From positions 930,001 through 994,000 of the forward strand of contig NZ_CP128360.1 in NCBI RefSeq assembly GCF_030345095.1: a stretch of DNA of 64,000 nt. Reading direction: 5' to 3'. Source of the DNA: Solwaraspora sp. WMMA2056 (GTDB lineage Bacteria > Actinomycetota > Actinomycetes > Mycobacteriales > Micromonosporaceae). Both the position numbers and the translations under genes were made by a program. This document shows positions 53,547-61,728 of this stretch, one piece after another. The first letter of the stretch is position 1. The number at the start of each line of letters is the position of its first letter. The notes beneath the pieces were generated by a model. The model saw only the letters and a list, made by a program, of their open reading frames with translations, was not told the DNA's origin and searched no databases.

Positions 53547-53601
53547 GGATGGAGGCGGTCGGTCGCGCCGGCAGACAGCGGTGGTCCGCCCGCCTCCACC
53601 C
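53547..53601 (-). terminator. Hairpin between precursor and radical SAM genes (attenuator)
   Basis: The arms TGGAGGCGG and CCGCCTCCA pair over 9 bp with 2 further pairs beyond a mismatch; the ~31-nt loop is GC-rich. It lies 13 nt after the precursor stop. It could end most transcripts and let the precursor be made in excess over the enzymes. Confidence 0.55.
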
Positions 53602-53613
53602 CGTACGGCCGGA

Positions 53614-53715
53614 TCAGAACTTGATCTTGACCGTGACCGTGACCTGGACGCCCGCGCTGCGAAGCTGGTCGCGGTTGCCGTTGATCGGGTCGTTCTCGAC
53701 AACGTTCTTCCGCAT
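53614..53715 (-). CDS. Putative RiPP precursor peptide, 33 residues
   Basis: A 33-codon gene from the ATG at 53715 with a strong ribosome binding site (GAGAGGAGGTGAAC). The product begins MRKNVVENDPINGNRDQLRS and ends AGVQVTVTVKIKF. From Val23 to Phe33 residues alternate without exception between hydrophobic (Val, Val, Val, Val, Ile, Phe) and polar or cationic (Gln, Thr, Thr, Lys, Lys). There is no Cys and no signal peptide. It stands between an S9 peptidase gene and a B12-radical SAM enzyme gene, both in the same direction. I read the first ~22 residues as leader and the rest as core. A longer frame back to 53796 lacks a ribosome binding site. Confidence 0.75.
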   Translation of the reverse strand: MRKNVVENDPINGNRDQLRSAGVQVTVTVKIKF

Positions 53716-53770
53716 GCCGTTCACCTCCTCTCCGATCGACGATGGACCTGTCAACGTGCGGAAACGCGGG

Positions 53771-55612
53771 TCAACCGACCGGCCTGGCCATCGCAAGCGC
53801 GACCGGGGTCCCCTCCTCCTGCACGCCGTCGAAGTGCCGCTGCATGAACAGCAGCACGGTCTGCGTCAACGCGAGATGGCTGTGCGCGTCGAAGTCGTCG
53901 TGCCCGGCCCGCCGCCGGACCACCTGGTGCGGCACCCGCCGCGCCGCGAGCAGACCCGCGTACCGCTCCACCGGCTCCGGCGGGCAGCGCACGTCGTCGC
54001 TGGAGACAGCGAGCAGCACCGGCGCCCGGACCTGGTCGACGTAGGTCACCGGGGACGACCGGGCGTACGCCTGCGGCACCTGCTGCGGGCTGCCGCCGAA
54101 CAACGTCACGTCCAGCGCCTGGACCGCCGGCGAGGCGGCGTGGAACGCGGCGACGTAGTCGGCGACCGGGCTGATCGCCACCCCCAACCGCCACAGCTGC
54201 GGCTGCACACCGAGGGCCAGCAGCGTCAGGTAGCCGCCCCACGACGTACCCCACAGGGCGACCCGGCCGGACTCGATCGCGCCGGCCGCGACCAGGTGTT
54301 CGCGGACCGCCGCGAGGTCGGCGATCTGGGTCAGCCCGACCCCGTCGCTGAAGTCGTTGCGCCACGCCGAGCCGTACCCGCTGGACCCCCGGTAGTTGAC
54401 CCGCACCACCGCGCATCCGGTGCTGGCCAGCACCTCCACCAGCGGGTCGTACGCGTCCCGGGCGTGCTGGGACGGCCCACCATGGACCAGGAAGACGGCC
54501 GGATGGGTGGCACGACCGTCGTTCGGCACGGTCAGCAGGACGTGGATCCGTCCGCCCGGACCCGGCACCCACAGCTCCTGGCGGGTGTTGTCGTCGACCG
54601 GCACCGCCGCCGCGGCCGGATCCGACTGCGCGCCGCTGTCCGGCAACCGCACCCCGCTGTCCGGCAACCGCACCCCGCTCGCCGACCGCAGCTGAGGGGG
54701 CGTCAGCGAATCCGTCCAGATATAGACGAGCTCGCCGTCGGGCCAGACCGCCGCGTCGAGCACGCTGCCCGCCGGGGTCGGCGACACCACACTGGTACGG
54801 GCGGTGAGGTCCGCCTCGTGCAGCACCGTCCGCGCGTACCGGTCCTGCCGGATCAGGATCCGCCGACCGTCCGGGAACCAGCTCGCGGTGATCTCGGTGT
54901 CGTACCAGCACCATTCGTACGTGGTCAGTCCGCCGTCGGCGGTCCAGGTCGCCGGGAAGTAGCGTCCGTCGGACTCGACCACCAGCAGCAACCGCGCCTC
55001 GCCTCCGCCGGGCGCGAAGCCCAGCGCCCAGACCCGCCGACTGGTGCGGCCGGCGATCCGGCTGACCGGCGTACCGTCGCGGTCCAGGACGGTGACCGCG
55101 TCGGGGGCCGCCGCGTCGGTGCCGACCACGGCGAGGTCACCGGCCGGATCCAGGTCGACCAGGTACGCGTACCCGTCGATCCGGGTCACCTCGGTGATCC
55201 GGCCGTGCGGCTGGCGGCGGTGCAGCGTCAGACCGTCGTCGTCGGCGAGCCCGACCAGGGCCGTCCCGTCGTCGGCCATCGCGATGCCCGCGTGCCGGGC
55301 GGGCGCCACCCCGGGCAGCGCCGGCGTCGTGGCGAAGCTGGTGGTGGGGCCGTCGGGAAAATCGGTGGTACGCCAGACACCGACCCCGGCCAGGTCGTCG
55401 TCGAACCACCACACCGTTTCACCGGCCGGGTCGAGCGCAGCCCGGATCGTGCCGGTCGGCCGGTCGGTCAGCTGCGTCAGGGCACCGGCCCGGCGGTCCC
55501 AGGCGAAGATCTGGCACCGCCCGTCGGCGTCACCGACGTACACCAGCCGGTGCGGTGCGTGTTCGGCGACGACCGGCAGCGCCGGGTAGAACAGCCGGTA
55601 CTCGCGACTCAT
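53771..55612 (-). CDS. S9 family prolyl-oligopeptidase-like peptidase
   Basis: 613 residues, ATG overlapping the MFS stop. The N-terminal two-thirds are a beta-propeller (repeats with DPAGETVWWFDDD, DPAGDLAVVGTDA). The C-terminal alpha/beta-hydrolase has HGGP (377-380), Ser457 in GTSWGG, Asp540 and His571 (AGHDDFDAHSH). Cytoplasmic, with no signal peptide. S9 enzymes cut small peptides. In this operon it may remove the leader of the precursor or break down shunt peptides; this is inferred. A 24-nt direct repeat encodes GVRLPDS twice (residues 313-327). Confidence 0.9.
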   Translation of the reverse strand: MSREYRLFYPALPVVAEHAPHRLVYVGDADGRCQIFAWDRRAGALTQLTDRPTGTIRAALDPAGETVWWFDDDLAGVGVWRTTDFPDGPTTSFATTPALPGVAPARHAGIAMADDGTALVGLADDDGLTLHRRQPHGRITEVTRIDGYAYLVDLDPAGDLAVVGTDAAAPDAVTVLDRDGTPVSRIAGRTSRRVWALGFAPGGGEARLLLVVESDGRYFPATWTADGGLTTYEWCWYDTEITASWFPDGRRILIRQDRYARTVLHEADLTARTSVVSPTPAGSVLDAAVWPDGELVYIWTDSLTPPQLRSASGVRLPDSGVRLPDSGAQSDPAAAAVPVDDNTRQELWVPGPGGRIHVLLTVPNDGRATHPAVFLVHGGPSQHARDAYDPLVEVLASTGCAVVRVNYRGSSGYGSAWRNDFSDGVGLTQIADLAAVREHLVAAGAIESGRVALWGTSWGGYLTLLALGVQPQLWRLGVAISPVADYVAAFHAASPAVQALDVTLFGGSPQQVPQAYARSSPVTYVDQVRAPVLLAVSSDDVRCPPEPVERYAGLLAARRVPHQVVRRRAGHDDFDAHSHLALTQTVLLFMQRHFDGVQEEGTPVALAMARPVG

Positions 55613-56937
55613 CGACGTGCCTCCTCGACCTGTGACTCCGGCTTGGGCTCTGCCTCGGACTCTGGGCCCGACGACGGCTCGGGCCCGGGGGGCGGTTCGC
55701 TCCCGTCCTCGCCCTCTTCCGTGCCGGCACGCAGATGCCGCAGGCTGGCGGTGGTGTAGACGGCCAGCAGGGCCAGCAGGGCGGCGAACACCAGCGCCAC
55801 GGCCGACGGGCTGTACCACGCCACCAGCAGCCCGGCGAGCAGCGGCGCCGGGGTCTGCAGCACCTCCCCGGCGGTGCCCATCACGGTGCCGACCCGGCCC
55901 TGCAGCTCGTCCGGGGTCAACGCGATGACCCGGGACTGGAAGATCACCCCGAGCAGCGGGCTGAGCAGGAACACCAGGCCGAACAGCAGGCCGTACGTCC
56001 AGGTCTGCCGAGCCTGTGACATGGCGACGACCAGGGCCACCATCGCCCATGACGAGACGACGATGACGGTCATCGGTCGGACCCGGGCGAACACGGCCGG
56101 CGCTGCCAACGCGCCGGTGAGGCCGCCGATGCTGGCGACGGCGAGAATGAGCCCGATTGACGCGGCCGGAGCGCCCTGCTGGCCAGAAGTCAGAATTGCG
56201 TAGTAGATCAGTGCGCCGAAAGTGAAGTTGATGGCGGCGGCCCAGATGGTGACGAATCTCAAGAATGGCTGCTGCCAGACGAAACGCAACCCGTTCCGCA
56301 GATCAGCGAGAAATGACGTACGTTCCGCGCGCACCGGTGTGAGGTCGGTACGAATTGCCGACACCAGACAGGCGGAGACGACGTAGGAAACCGCATCCAC
56401 CAGAAATGGCACCCATCGCCCGAGCTGGTAGAGCGCACCGCCGATCACCGGCCCGACGACCTGTACGGCGTGATTGCGCGCCTCCAGCCGGGACAGGGCC
56501 AGCTTGTCGTCGGCAGGGAGGACCCGCCGGATGGACCCGGCACCGGCGGCCTCGTACCCGCTCTGTGCGACGCCTTCCACGAACGCCGCACCGGCCAGCA
56601 ATGCCAGGGTGACCGCGCCGACGGCGACCCCGGCGAACAGAGTCGCCATCACCACGGCCGCCACCACCAACGAAACGACCATCATCTGCTTGCGTGGCAG
56701 CCGGTCGGCCAGGACGCCGGCCACCGGAGCGGCGGCCAGCCGGCCGGCCAGCGCGAGCGCGCCGACGAGTCCGGCGGCTGCCGGCGACCCGGTGACCGCC
56801 AGCGTCACCAACGGGAACACGATCCCCGATGTCTGAGATCCCAGTTGATCGACCGCACCAGCGATCCAGTACAGACGGAAATCTCTTCTTCGCGTTGCTT
56901 CAGCTGCCGTCACATTCGGCGTCGAGGACGCGTGCAT
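55609..56937 (-). CDS. MFS transporter, probable RiPP exporter
   Basis: 442 residues from the ATG at 56937, about 12 transmembrane helices in two halves (LYWIAGAVDQLGSQTSGIVFPLVTLAVTG..., LADRLPRKQMMVV). It resembles the Bcr/enterobactin-exporter-like MFS group (TransP_EntS type) used for antibiotic export. The C-terminus is a Glu/Pro/Ser-rich tail. First gene of the RiPP operon; its stop overlaps the S9 peptidase start, so export and processing are coupled in translation. Confidence 0.87.
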   Translation of the reverse strand: MHASSTPNVTAAEATRRRDFRLYWIAGAVDQLGSQTSGIVFPLVTLAVTGSPAAAGLVGALALAGRLAAAPVAGVLADRLPRKQMMVVSLVVAAVVMATLFAGVAVGAVTLALLAGAAFVEGVAQSGYEAAGAGSIRRVLPADDKLALSRLEARNHAVQVVGPVIGGALYQLGRWVPFLVDAVSYVVSACLVSAIRTDLTPVRAERTSFLADLRNGLRFVWQQPFLRFVTIWAAAINFTFGALIYYAILTSGQQGAPAASIGLILAVASIGGLTGALAAPAVFARVRPMTVIVVSSWAMVALVVAMSQARQTWTYGLLFGLVFLLSPLLGVIFQSRVIALTPDELQGRVGTVMGTAGEVLQTPAPLLAGLLVAWYSPSAVALVFAALLALLAVYTTASLRHLRAGTEEGEDGSEPPPGPEPSSGPESEAEPKPESQVEEARR

Positions 56938-57330
56938 CAGATAGACCAAATCATCGGCGTCAGTGTCCCAGATCGTTGATTGAGACTTTCCCTACGAACG
57001 CTGATCAGGCGCATTCAATCGACTGGCCGCCCCCGATGTGGCCGTGCACAGAGGCTAACAGCGACACCAGCCCAAAGCAAGCATGTAAATACGTTGAGCC
57101 ACCGGACAGCAGTTCACCAGGTGATTCAATCTGAACTTATGGTCATTCACCCTGAGAATCGATGCTAAGCCGCAGGACCGACTATTACGGAACGTCCCAT
57201 ACACAACAACGACGCGCGGCCATCTTTACCCGCCAAGTAGCCGATGTCAGTCGCAAGACCGGCATCGGTAATATTGTAGGGACAAGACGGTTGTCTACCG
57301 TAAGTCGGATTCTGCCCGGGAGGGGAGCAG
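56938..57330. other. Intergenic promoter region of the RiPP operon and methyltransferase gene
   Basis: About 390 bp between divergent genes and clearly richer in A/T than the surroundings. It must carry the promoter for the RiPP operon. TAATAT at 57269-57274 could be the -10 of the methyltransferase. No repeats or regulator gene seen. Confidence 0.5.
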
Positions 57331-58014
57331 TTGACCACCGAACGCATCCCCGACCAGCAGCCACTATGGGATGCCTGGCATGCCTCGGGCAGGTCCACCG
57401 GGCGGTACGCCGGCCATCAGCGGCTGCGACAGACCTTCACCGAGCGAATGACCCGGCTGCCGGCCGCGCGACGGGTACTCGACGTCGGCTGCGGACAGGG
57501 CCACGACATGCTGGCCATGGCGGCGGCCGGCTGGCACGTGACCGGCGTCGATCTCTCGCCGGAAGCGATCCGGTTGGCGCGGGCCCGCGTACCTGAGCAG
57601 TCAGGCCAGCCGGACGCGGCGGCGACCGAACTCCACGTACACGACATCGCCGCGGGCCTCCCGTTCGCCACCGGCCGCTTCGACGGTGTCTACTCGCACC
57701 TCGCGCTGCACTACTTCACCGAGCGGACCACCCAGCACGTGTTCGATGAGATCGGCAGGGTGCTGCGGCCCGACGGCGTCCTGGCCTTCTGCGTCAAGTC
57801 GACCGCCGACCCCAACTACGGCAAGGGCGAGCAGTTCGGTCCTCGGATCTTCAGCGTCGACGGCCATGTCCGGCATTTCTTCGACGAGGAGTACACCCGT
57901 AAGTTGCTCACCGGCTGGCGCATCGAGATGCTGGACCACTACGACGGCAGGTTCGAGTCCGGCCGGTCCAGTGCTTTCATAGGTGTCGTCGCGACACGGG
58001 CCGACGCCGGTTGA
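57331..58014 (+). CDS. Class I SAM-dependent methyltransferase
   Basis: 227 residues from a TTG with GGGAGGGGAG upstream. Rossmann methyltransferase motifs: VLDVGCGQGHDMLAMAAAGWHVTGVDLS, FDGVYSHLALHYF and LRPDGVLAFCVK. Small-molecule methyltransferase of the methyltransf_11/25 type. Divergent from the RiPP operon across a shared promoter region; possibly a tailoring enzyme of the RiPP, but unproven. Confidence 0.85.
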   Translation: MTTERIPDQQPLWDAWHASGRSTGRYAGHQRLRQTFTERMTRLPAARRVLDVGCGQGHDMLAMAAAGWHVTGVDLSPEAIRLARARVPEQSGQPDAAATELHVHDIAAGLPFATGRFDGVYSHLALHYFTERTTQHVFDEIGRVLRPDGVLAFCVKSTADPNYGKGEQFGPRIFSVDGHVRHFFDEEYTRKLLTGWRIEMLDHYDGRFESGRSSAFIGVVATRADAG

Positions 58015-58024
58015 CGCCAGCGCG

Positions 58025-58825
58025 ATGCGGATCGTCAGTGTGAACACCTGGGGCGGGGCATTGGCCGACGAACTGCTGCCCTGGCTGGCCGACTGCGCGG
58101 CGGACGTCGCCTGCCTGCAGGAGGTGACCCGGACGCCGGGCCTGACCGGCTGGACCCGTTTCGACGACGGCGACCGCGCCCTGCCGCAGCGCGCGAACCT
58201 GTTCGACGACGTGCGCGCCGTACTGCCCCGCCACCAGGCGTTCTTCCTGACCAGTGACTCCGGGCCGGTGACCGACGGGACGGGTGCCCGGCACCGGCAG
58301 GACTTCGGCGTGGCGACGATGACCGCCGAGCGGCTGCCCGTCGTCGGTGTCGACTCCGCCTTCGTGCACGGGGAGTTCATCGCCCATGGCAAGTGGACCG
58401 TCGCGGACCGTCCACGGGTGGCGCTCGCTGTCGGGACAGTCGGCCGCGCCGACGGTCGGCGGGTCTGGGTGGTGCAGGTGCACGGGCTACGTGATCCGGC
58501 GGGCAAGGCGGACACCCCGGCACGTCGGGCCCAGGCGGTACGGCTGGCCGAGCTGGTCCAGCGGGTACGCGACCCGAACGATCTGGTGGTGGTGTGCGGA
58601 GACTTCAACCTGCTGCCCGACAGCGCGACGTTCGACGTACTGGGTGATATCGGACTGACCGAGCTGGTCGGCGCGGCGGACACCCGTACGTCGCATTATC
58701 CGAAGCCGGTCCGGCACGCGAGCTATCTGCTCGTCTCCGACGTCGCCGCCGTCGAACGGTTCGAAATCGTGCGTCAGCCGGAAGTCTCCGACCACCGCGC
58801 CCTGCTCCTCGACCTGCGGGGCTGA
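58025..58825 (+). CDS. Endonuclease/exonuclease/phosphatase-fold protein
   Basis: About 266 residues from the ATG at 58025, 10 nt after the methyltransferase stop. Motifs: RIVSVNTWGG, CLQEV, VVQVHGLRD, DLVVVCGDFNLLPDS and VSDHRALLLDL (EEP family metal and catalytic residues). Members are DNase I-like nucleases or phosphodiesterases. Substrate unknown. Confidence 0.87.
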   Translation: MRIVSVNTWGGALADELLPWLADCAADVACLQEVTRTPGLTGWTRFDDGDRALPQRANLFDDVRAVLPRHQAFFLTSDSGPVTDGTGARHRQDFGVATMTAERLPVVGVDSAFVHGEFIAHGKWTVADRPRVALAVGTVGRADGRRVWVVQVHGLRDPAGKADTPARRAQAVRLAELVQRVRDPNDLVVVCGDFNLLPDSATFDVLGDIGLTELVGAADTRTSHYPKPVRHASYLLVSDVAAVERFEIVRQPEVSDHRALLLDLRG

Positions 58826-58889
58826 CCTCGTCGGACGCCGGCTGTTCCCGCCCCGGTATGACCGCCCTGACGGTGGGTACCCATCGGTC

Positions 58890-59621
58890 ATGGTAGGCAC
58901 CTCCAATACCCTGTCGCGGTCCCGCGCCGAGGTGACGAGGTCGGGTCGCAGCGAAGCCGCCGTGCGGCCGGCCGGGTACGCCGATCTGCCCGTCACGGCC
59001 CGTACGCATGTGGAGTTCCTGCCGGTCGGGCTGTTTCCGTCGCTCGGGGCAGGCTTCGTCCGCCGCTGGCACCGCACCTACCTCGACTCCCGGCACGGTG
59101 TCGGCTACGTGGTCACCGACCCGACGACACCACACGGTGACGTTGTCGGATTCCTGCTGGGCACCACCGACCAGGCCGCGCACATGGCGGCACTGTTCGC
59201 CGATCGGCGGGCGCTGGCCGCACTGTCGGTAGCCGGTGCTGGTGCCTTGGTCCGCCGCCCACGGCTGGCCAGTCAGCTGGCTTCCCGGGCCGTTCCCTGG
59301 GCCCGCCAGATCGCGCAGCGCCGGTCCGGCCAGCCGGCTCCAGCAGCCGGGCCGGCCGACAATCCGCAGGTCGCGGTAATGGTCGCGGTGGCGGTGCAGC
59401 CGCAGTGGCGGGGCAGCGGAATCGGGGCGGAACTCGTCCGCCGGTTCGTCGAGGACGCCCGGCGCGCCGGGGCGGCGGAGGCCGAGCTGGTCACCCCGGT
59501 CGGGTCGGCCGGGGCGACGGGCTTCTACGAACGGCTCGGCTGGGAGCTCGGGCCGTGCTGGCACACCCGCGACGGTGACCAGCTTCAGGCGTACCGTCAG
59601 CGCCTTGACGCCGACAACTGA
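58890..59621 (+). CDS. GNAT-family N-acetyltransferase
   Basis: 243 residues. Acetyl-CoA binding loop at the C-terminus: MVAVAVQPQWRGSGIGAELVRRFVEDARRAGAAEAELVTPV followed by FYERLGW. A central insert carries RRPRLASQLASRAVPWARQ. It ends one base before the convergent ATPase gene. Confidence 0.88.
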   Translation: MVGTSNTLSRSRAEVTRSGRSEAAVRPAGYADLPVTARTHVEFLPVGLFPSLGAGFVRRWHRTYLDSRHGVGYVVTDPTTPHGDVVGFLLGTTDQAAHMAALFADRRALAALSVAGAGALVRRPRLASQLASRAVPWARQIAQRRSGQPAPAAGPADNPQVAVMVAVAVQPQWRGSGIGAELVRRFVEDARRAGAAEAELVTPVGSAGATGFYERLGWELGPCWHTRDGDQLQAYRQRLDADN

Positions 59622-61058
59622 TCAGCCGCCGGCCGGTTGCCAGGCGGCGAGCAGGTCGATGGGCTGGTAGAGCACGTCGAGCCCACGGCAGGACGCGCCG
59701 CTGCGGGAGACGGCGACGGTCGGCACCGGCTCGTCGGTCAGTGCTGCCCGGTGCCGGAACAGCGCGGACAGGTCGTGCCCGTCGAACGGCGCCTGGTCAT
59801 GCCATTTGATCGAGCCGACGAAGTACAACTCGCGGGCGATCGGTGCCCGGTCGGCACCGACGATGTCGATCTCGACGTCGTTCGATCTGGTCCAGTACGC
59901 CCCGATGGCGGGTGCCGCCGGCAGCGAGTCGTCGGGCAGCAGCCGGGCGAGTGCGTCGCGGATCAGCGGCTCGACCGCCCGGCCCCGCCAGCTCGGGAAG
60001 CTCGTCCGGATGCGGGCCAGGGTCAGGTCACCCCGGCCGCGTTCGATTTCCGGCATCGCGGCGGCGAGAAACCGCAGCCAGAAGCGCAGGTACGGGTCGA
60101 CGATCCGGTAGCGGCGGTCCTTCGACGGGCGGGTGGACAGCGGCAGTTCACCGGTGACGAGCCGCTTGACCTGCAGGGTTTCCAGGGACCGGTGCAGCGA
60201 CGTCGAGGACAGTTCGCCGGCCGTACGGGCGATGTTGGTGAACGTCCGCTCGCCGGAGCCGATCGCGGTCAGCACCTCGCGGGCCTGGAGCTGGGCGGGG
60301 AACTCGGCGGCGAGTGACCGTTCCGCGGAGACCAGCAGCGCCGATGTCGGGTCGGCCAGCGCCACGCCGAGGAAGTCCCAGAGGCTGGTGCCGGGCGGCC
60401 ATTCGGCGGCGACCAGCGGCAGCCCACCGGTGATCAGGGCGGCGTCGATCGCGTCGGCGGGTGGCAGGTCGAGCATGGTGGCGAGGTCGGCCGGGTTGAG
60501 CGGGCCGAGCACCATCTCGCGGCCGCGCTGGTGGAACGGCCGACGGTAGTCGTTGAGCGCCTCCATCATCGCCAGGTCGGAGCCGATGAGGACGAGCAGC
60601 ACCGGCTTGCGGGACAGCAGCCGGTCCCAGGCCCGCTGCAGGATGCCTTCGAACTGCTGCTCGGGATCCATCAGACAGGGCACTTCGTCGAGGACGACGA
60701 CGCTGGGAGTGTCGTCGGGTAGCGCCGCTGCCAGCAGCCGAAACGCGGCGTCCCAGTCTGACGGGTTGGCGGCGGCGATCAGGTCCCGGCCGGGCAGGGT
60801 GGATTCGGCTGCGTCGGCGACGAGTTGCCGCAGCTCGGTGGCGGTGCCGGCACCGGCGGCGGTGAAGTAGAGGTACGGCACCTGCGCGTCGTCGACGAAC
60901 CGCTCGACCAGGCGGGACTTGCCGACCCGCCGCCGCCCTCGGATGAGCAGGCAGCGGCCGGGCCGGTCGTCCCGGGCCGAGGCGATGCGGTCCAGCTCGG
61001 CGGCGAGGGTGCCGAGTTCCCGGGTACGCCCGACGAAGCCCGCCACGCTAACTCCCAT
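59622..61058 (-). CDS. AAA ATPase with DUF234-like C-terminal domain
   Basis: 478 residues. Walker A GRRRVGKS (41-48), Walker B VVVLDEV, and the sensor/winged helix part (GERTFTNIARTAGELSSTSLHRSLETLQVKRLV), then a C-terminal domain of the kind found after archaeal-type ATPases (DPYLRFWLRFL, YWTRSNDVEIDIVGADR). The PD-(D/E)xK-like end E-x-D could be a nuclease (ELYFVGSIKWH). The start codon is covered by tandem palindromes, listed separately. Function unknown; similar genes are mobile and often autoregulated. Confidence 0.85.
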   Translation of the reverse strand: MGVSVAGFVGRTRELGTLAAELDRIASARDDRPGRCLLIRGRRRVGKSRLVERFVDDAQVPYLYFTAAGAGTATELRQLVADAAESTLPGRDLIAAANPSDWDAAFRLLAAALPDDTPSVVVLDEVPCLMDPEQQFEGILQRAWDRLLSRKPVLLVLIGSDLAMMEALNDYRRPFHQRGREMVLGPLNPADLATMLDLPPADAIDAALITGGLPLVAAEWPPGTSLWDFLGVALADPTSALLVSAERSLAAEFPAQLQAREVLTAIGSGERTFTNIARTAGELSSTSLHRSLETLQVKRLVTGELPLSTRPSKDRRYRIVDPYLRFWLRFLAAAMPEIERGRGDLTLARIRTSFPSWRGRAVEPLIRDALARLLPDDSLPAAPAIGAYWTRSNDVEIDIVGADRAPIARELYFVGSIKWHDQAPFDGHDLSALFRHRAALTDEPVPTVAVSRSGASCRGLDVLYQPIDLLAAWQPAGG

Positions 61059-61084
61059 GTTAGTAACACTGATGTTAGTAACAT
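61057..61084. promoter_or_regulatory. Tandem palindromes over the ATPase start
   Basis: ATGTTAGTAACAC (61057-61069) and ATGTTAGTAACAT (61072-61084) are direct repeats with a 15-bp period, and the second is a palindrome (ATGTTA-g-TAACAT). The first covers the ATPase start codon, so binding of a regulator would block the gene. Confidence 0.5.
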
Positions 61085-61287
61085 CCAGGCTAGCTCAAAC
61101 GTGAGGTGATGCGCCACCACCGCGAGGACTGCAATATTCGGCTCAGCTACTGCAAAACTTGCCTGTACGACTAATATTGCAGAAGGCAGCGAAATTTCGC
61201 AGCAGGGAGCGGTGGCTAAAACGAACAAGTCTCACAGTCCTTGCTGACCCTGCCACACCCCACACAGACCGCCCGGAGATTGCGACC

Positions 61288-61728
61288 TCACAAATCAGGG
61301 TGAATGAGTCTCAGGTCAGGGAAAGATTTCGAGATCGTCCCGAAGTCGCTCAGGTTGTTCGTGGCGACCGGCAGTTGCGGACGAAGCGCCAGGGCACACG
61401 CAGCGGTCCAAAGGTCGTTCGTGCCGCCCTTCTGTAGATGCCCGGAGAGCTTCGCGTGCATCTCTGCCCAAAGCTCTACGACCTGGTAGGTGTAGGGAAC
61501 CACGACAAAGGACTTGAGCCGGCTGCGCAGGTCCTCTATGCGACGAGCACCCCACCGTCGACGGTGGGCGTTGGCGAGCAGCTCACCGTACGTAGCGAAA
61601 CTCACGGCTTGCTCGTGACCTGCAGTGAGGCTAATGAACGCCCTGCCATGATCGGCCCCCATCAGCCAATAGCTCACAACGTCCGTGTCAATGAGCAGTG
61701 GCCCATTGGGGACGTCCTCCGGCCCCAT
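61288..61728 (-). CDS. PIN-domain ribonuclease toxin
   Basis: 146 residues. PIN acidic motifs: LLIDTDVVSYW, TYGELLAN, GTNDLWTAACALA and a final VATNNLSDF. It is preceded by a 55-bp overlap with the 321-codon gene, which would act as its antitoxin partner if this is a toxin-antitoxin module. Classical VapB-like antitoxins are much smaller. Confidence 0.75.
   Translation of the reverse strand: MGPEDVPNGPLLIDTDVVSYWLMGADHGRAFISLTAGHEQAVSFATYGELLANAHRRRWGARRIEDLRSRLKSFVVVPYTYQVVELWAEMHAKLSGHLQKGGTNDLWTAACALALRPQLPVATNNLSDFGTISKSFPDLRLIHPDL

Noticed and set aside
57331-58014. Methyltransferase as a certain member of the RiPP cluster
   Set aside because: It is divergent and followed by unrelated genes; I only note it as possible.
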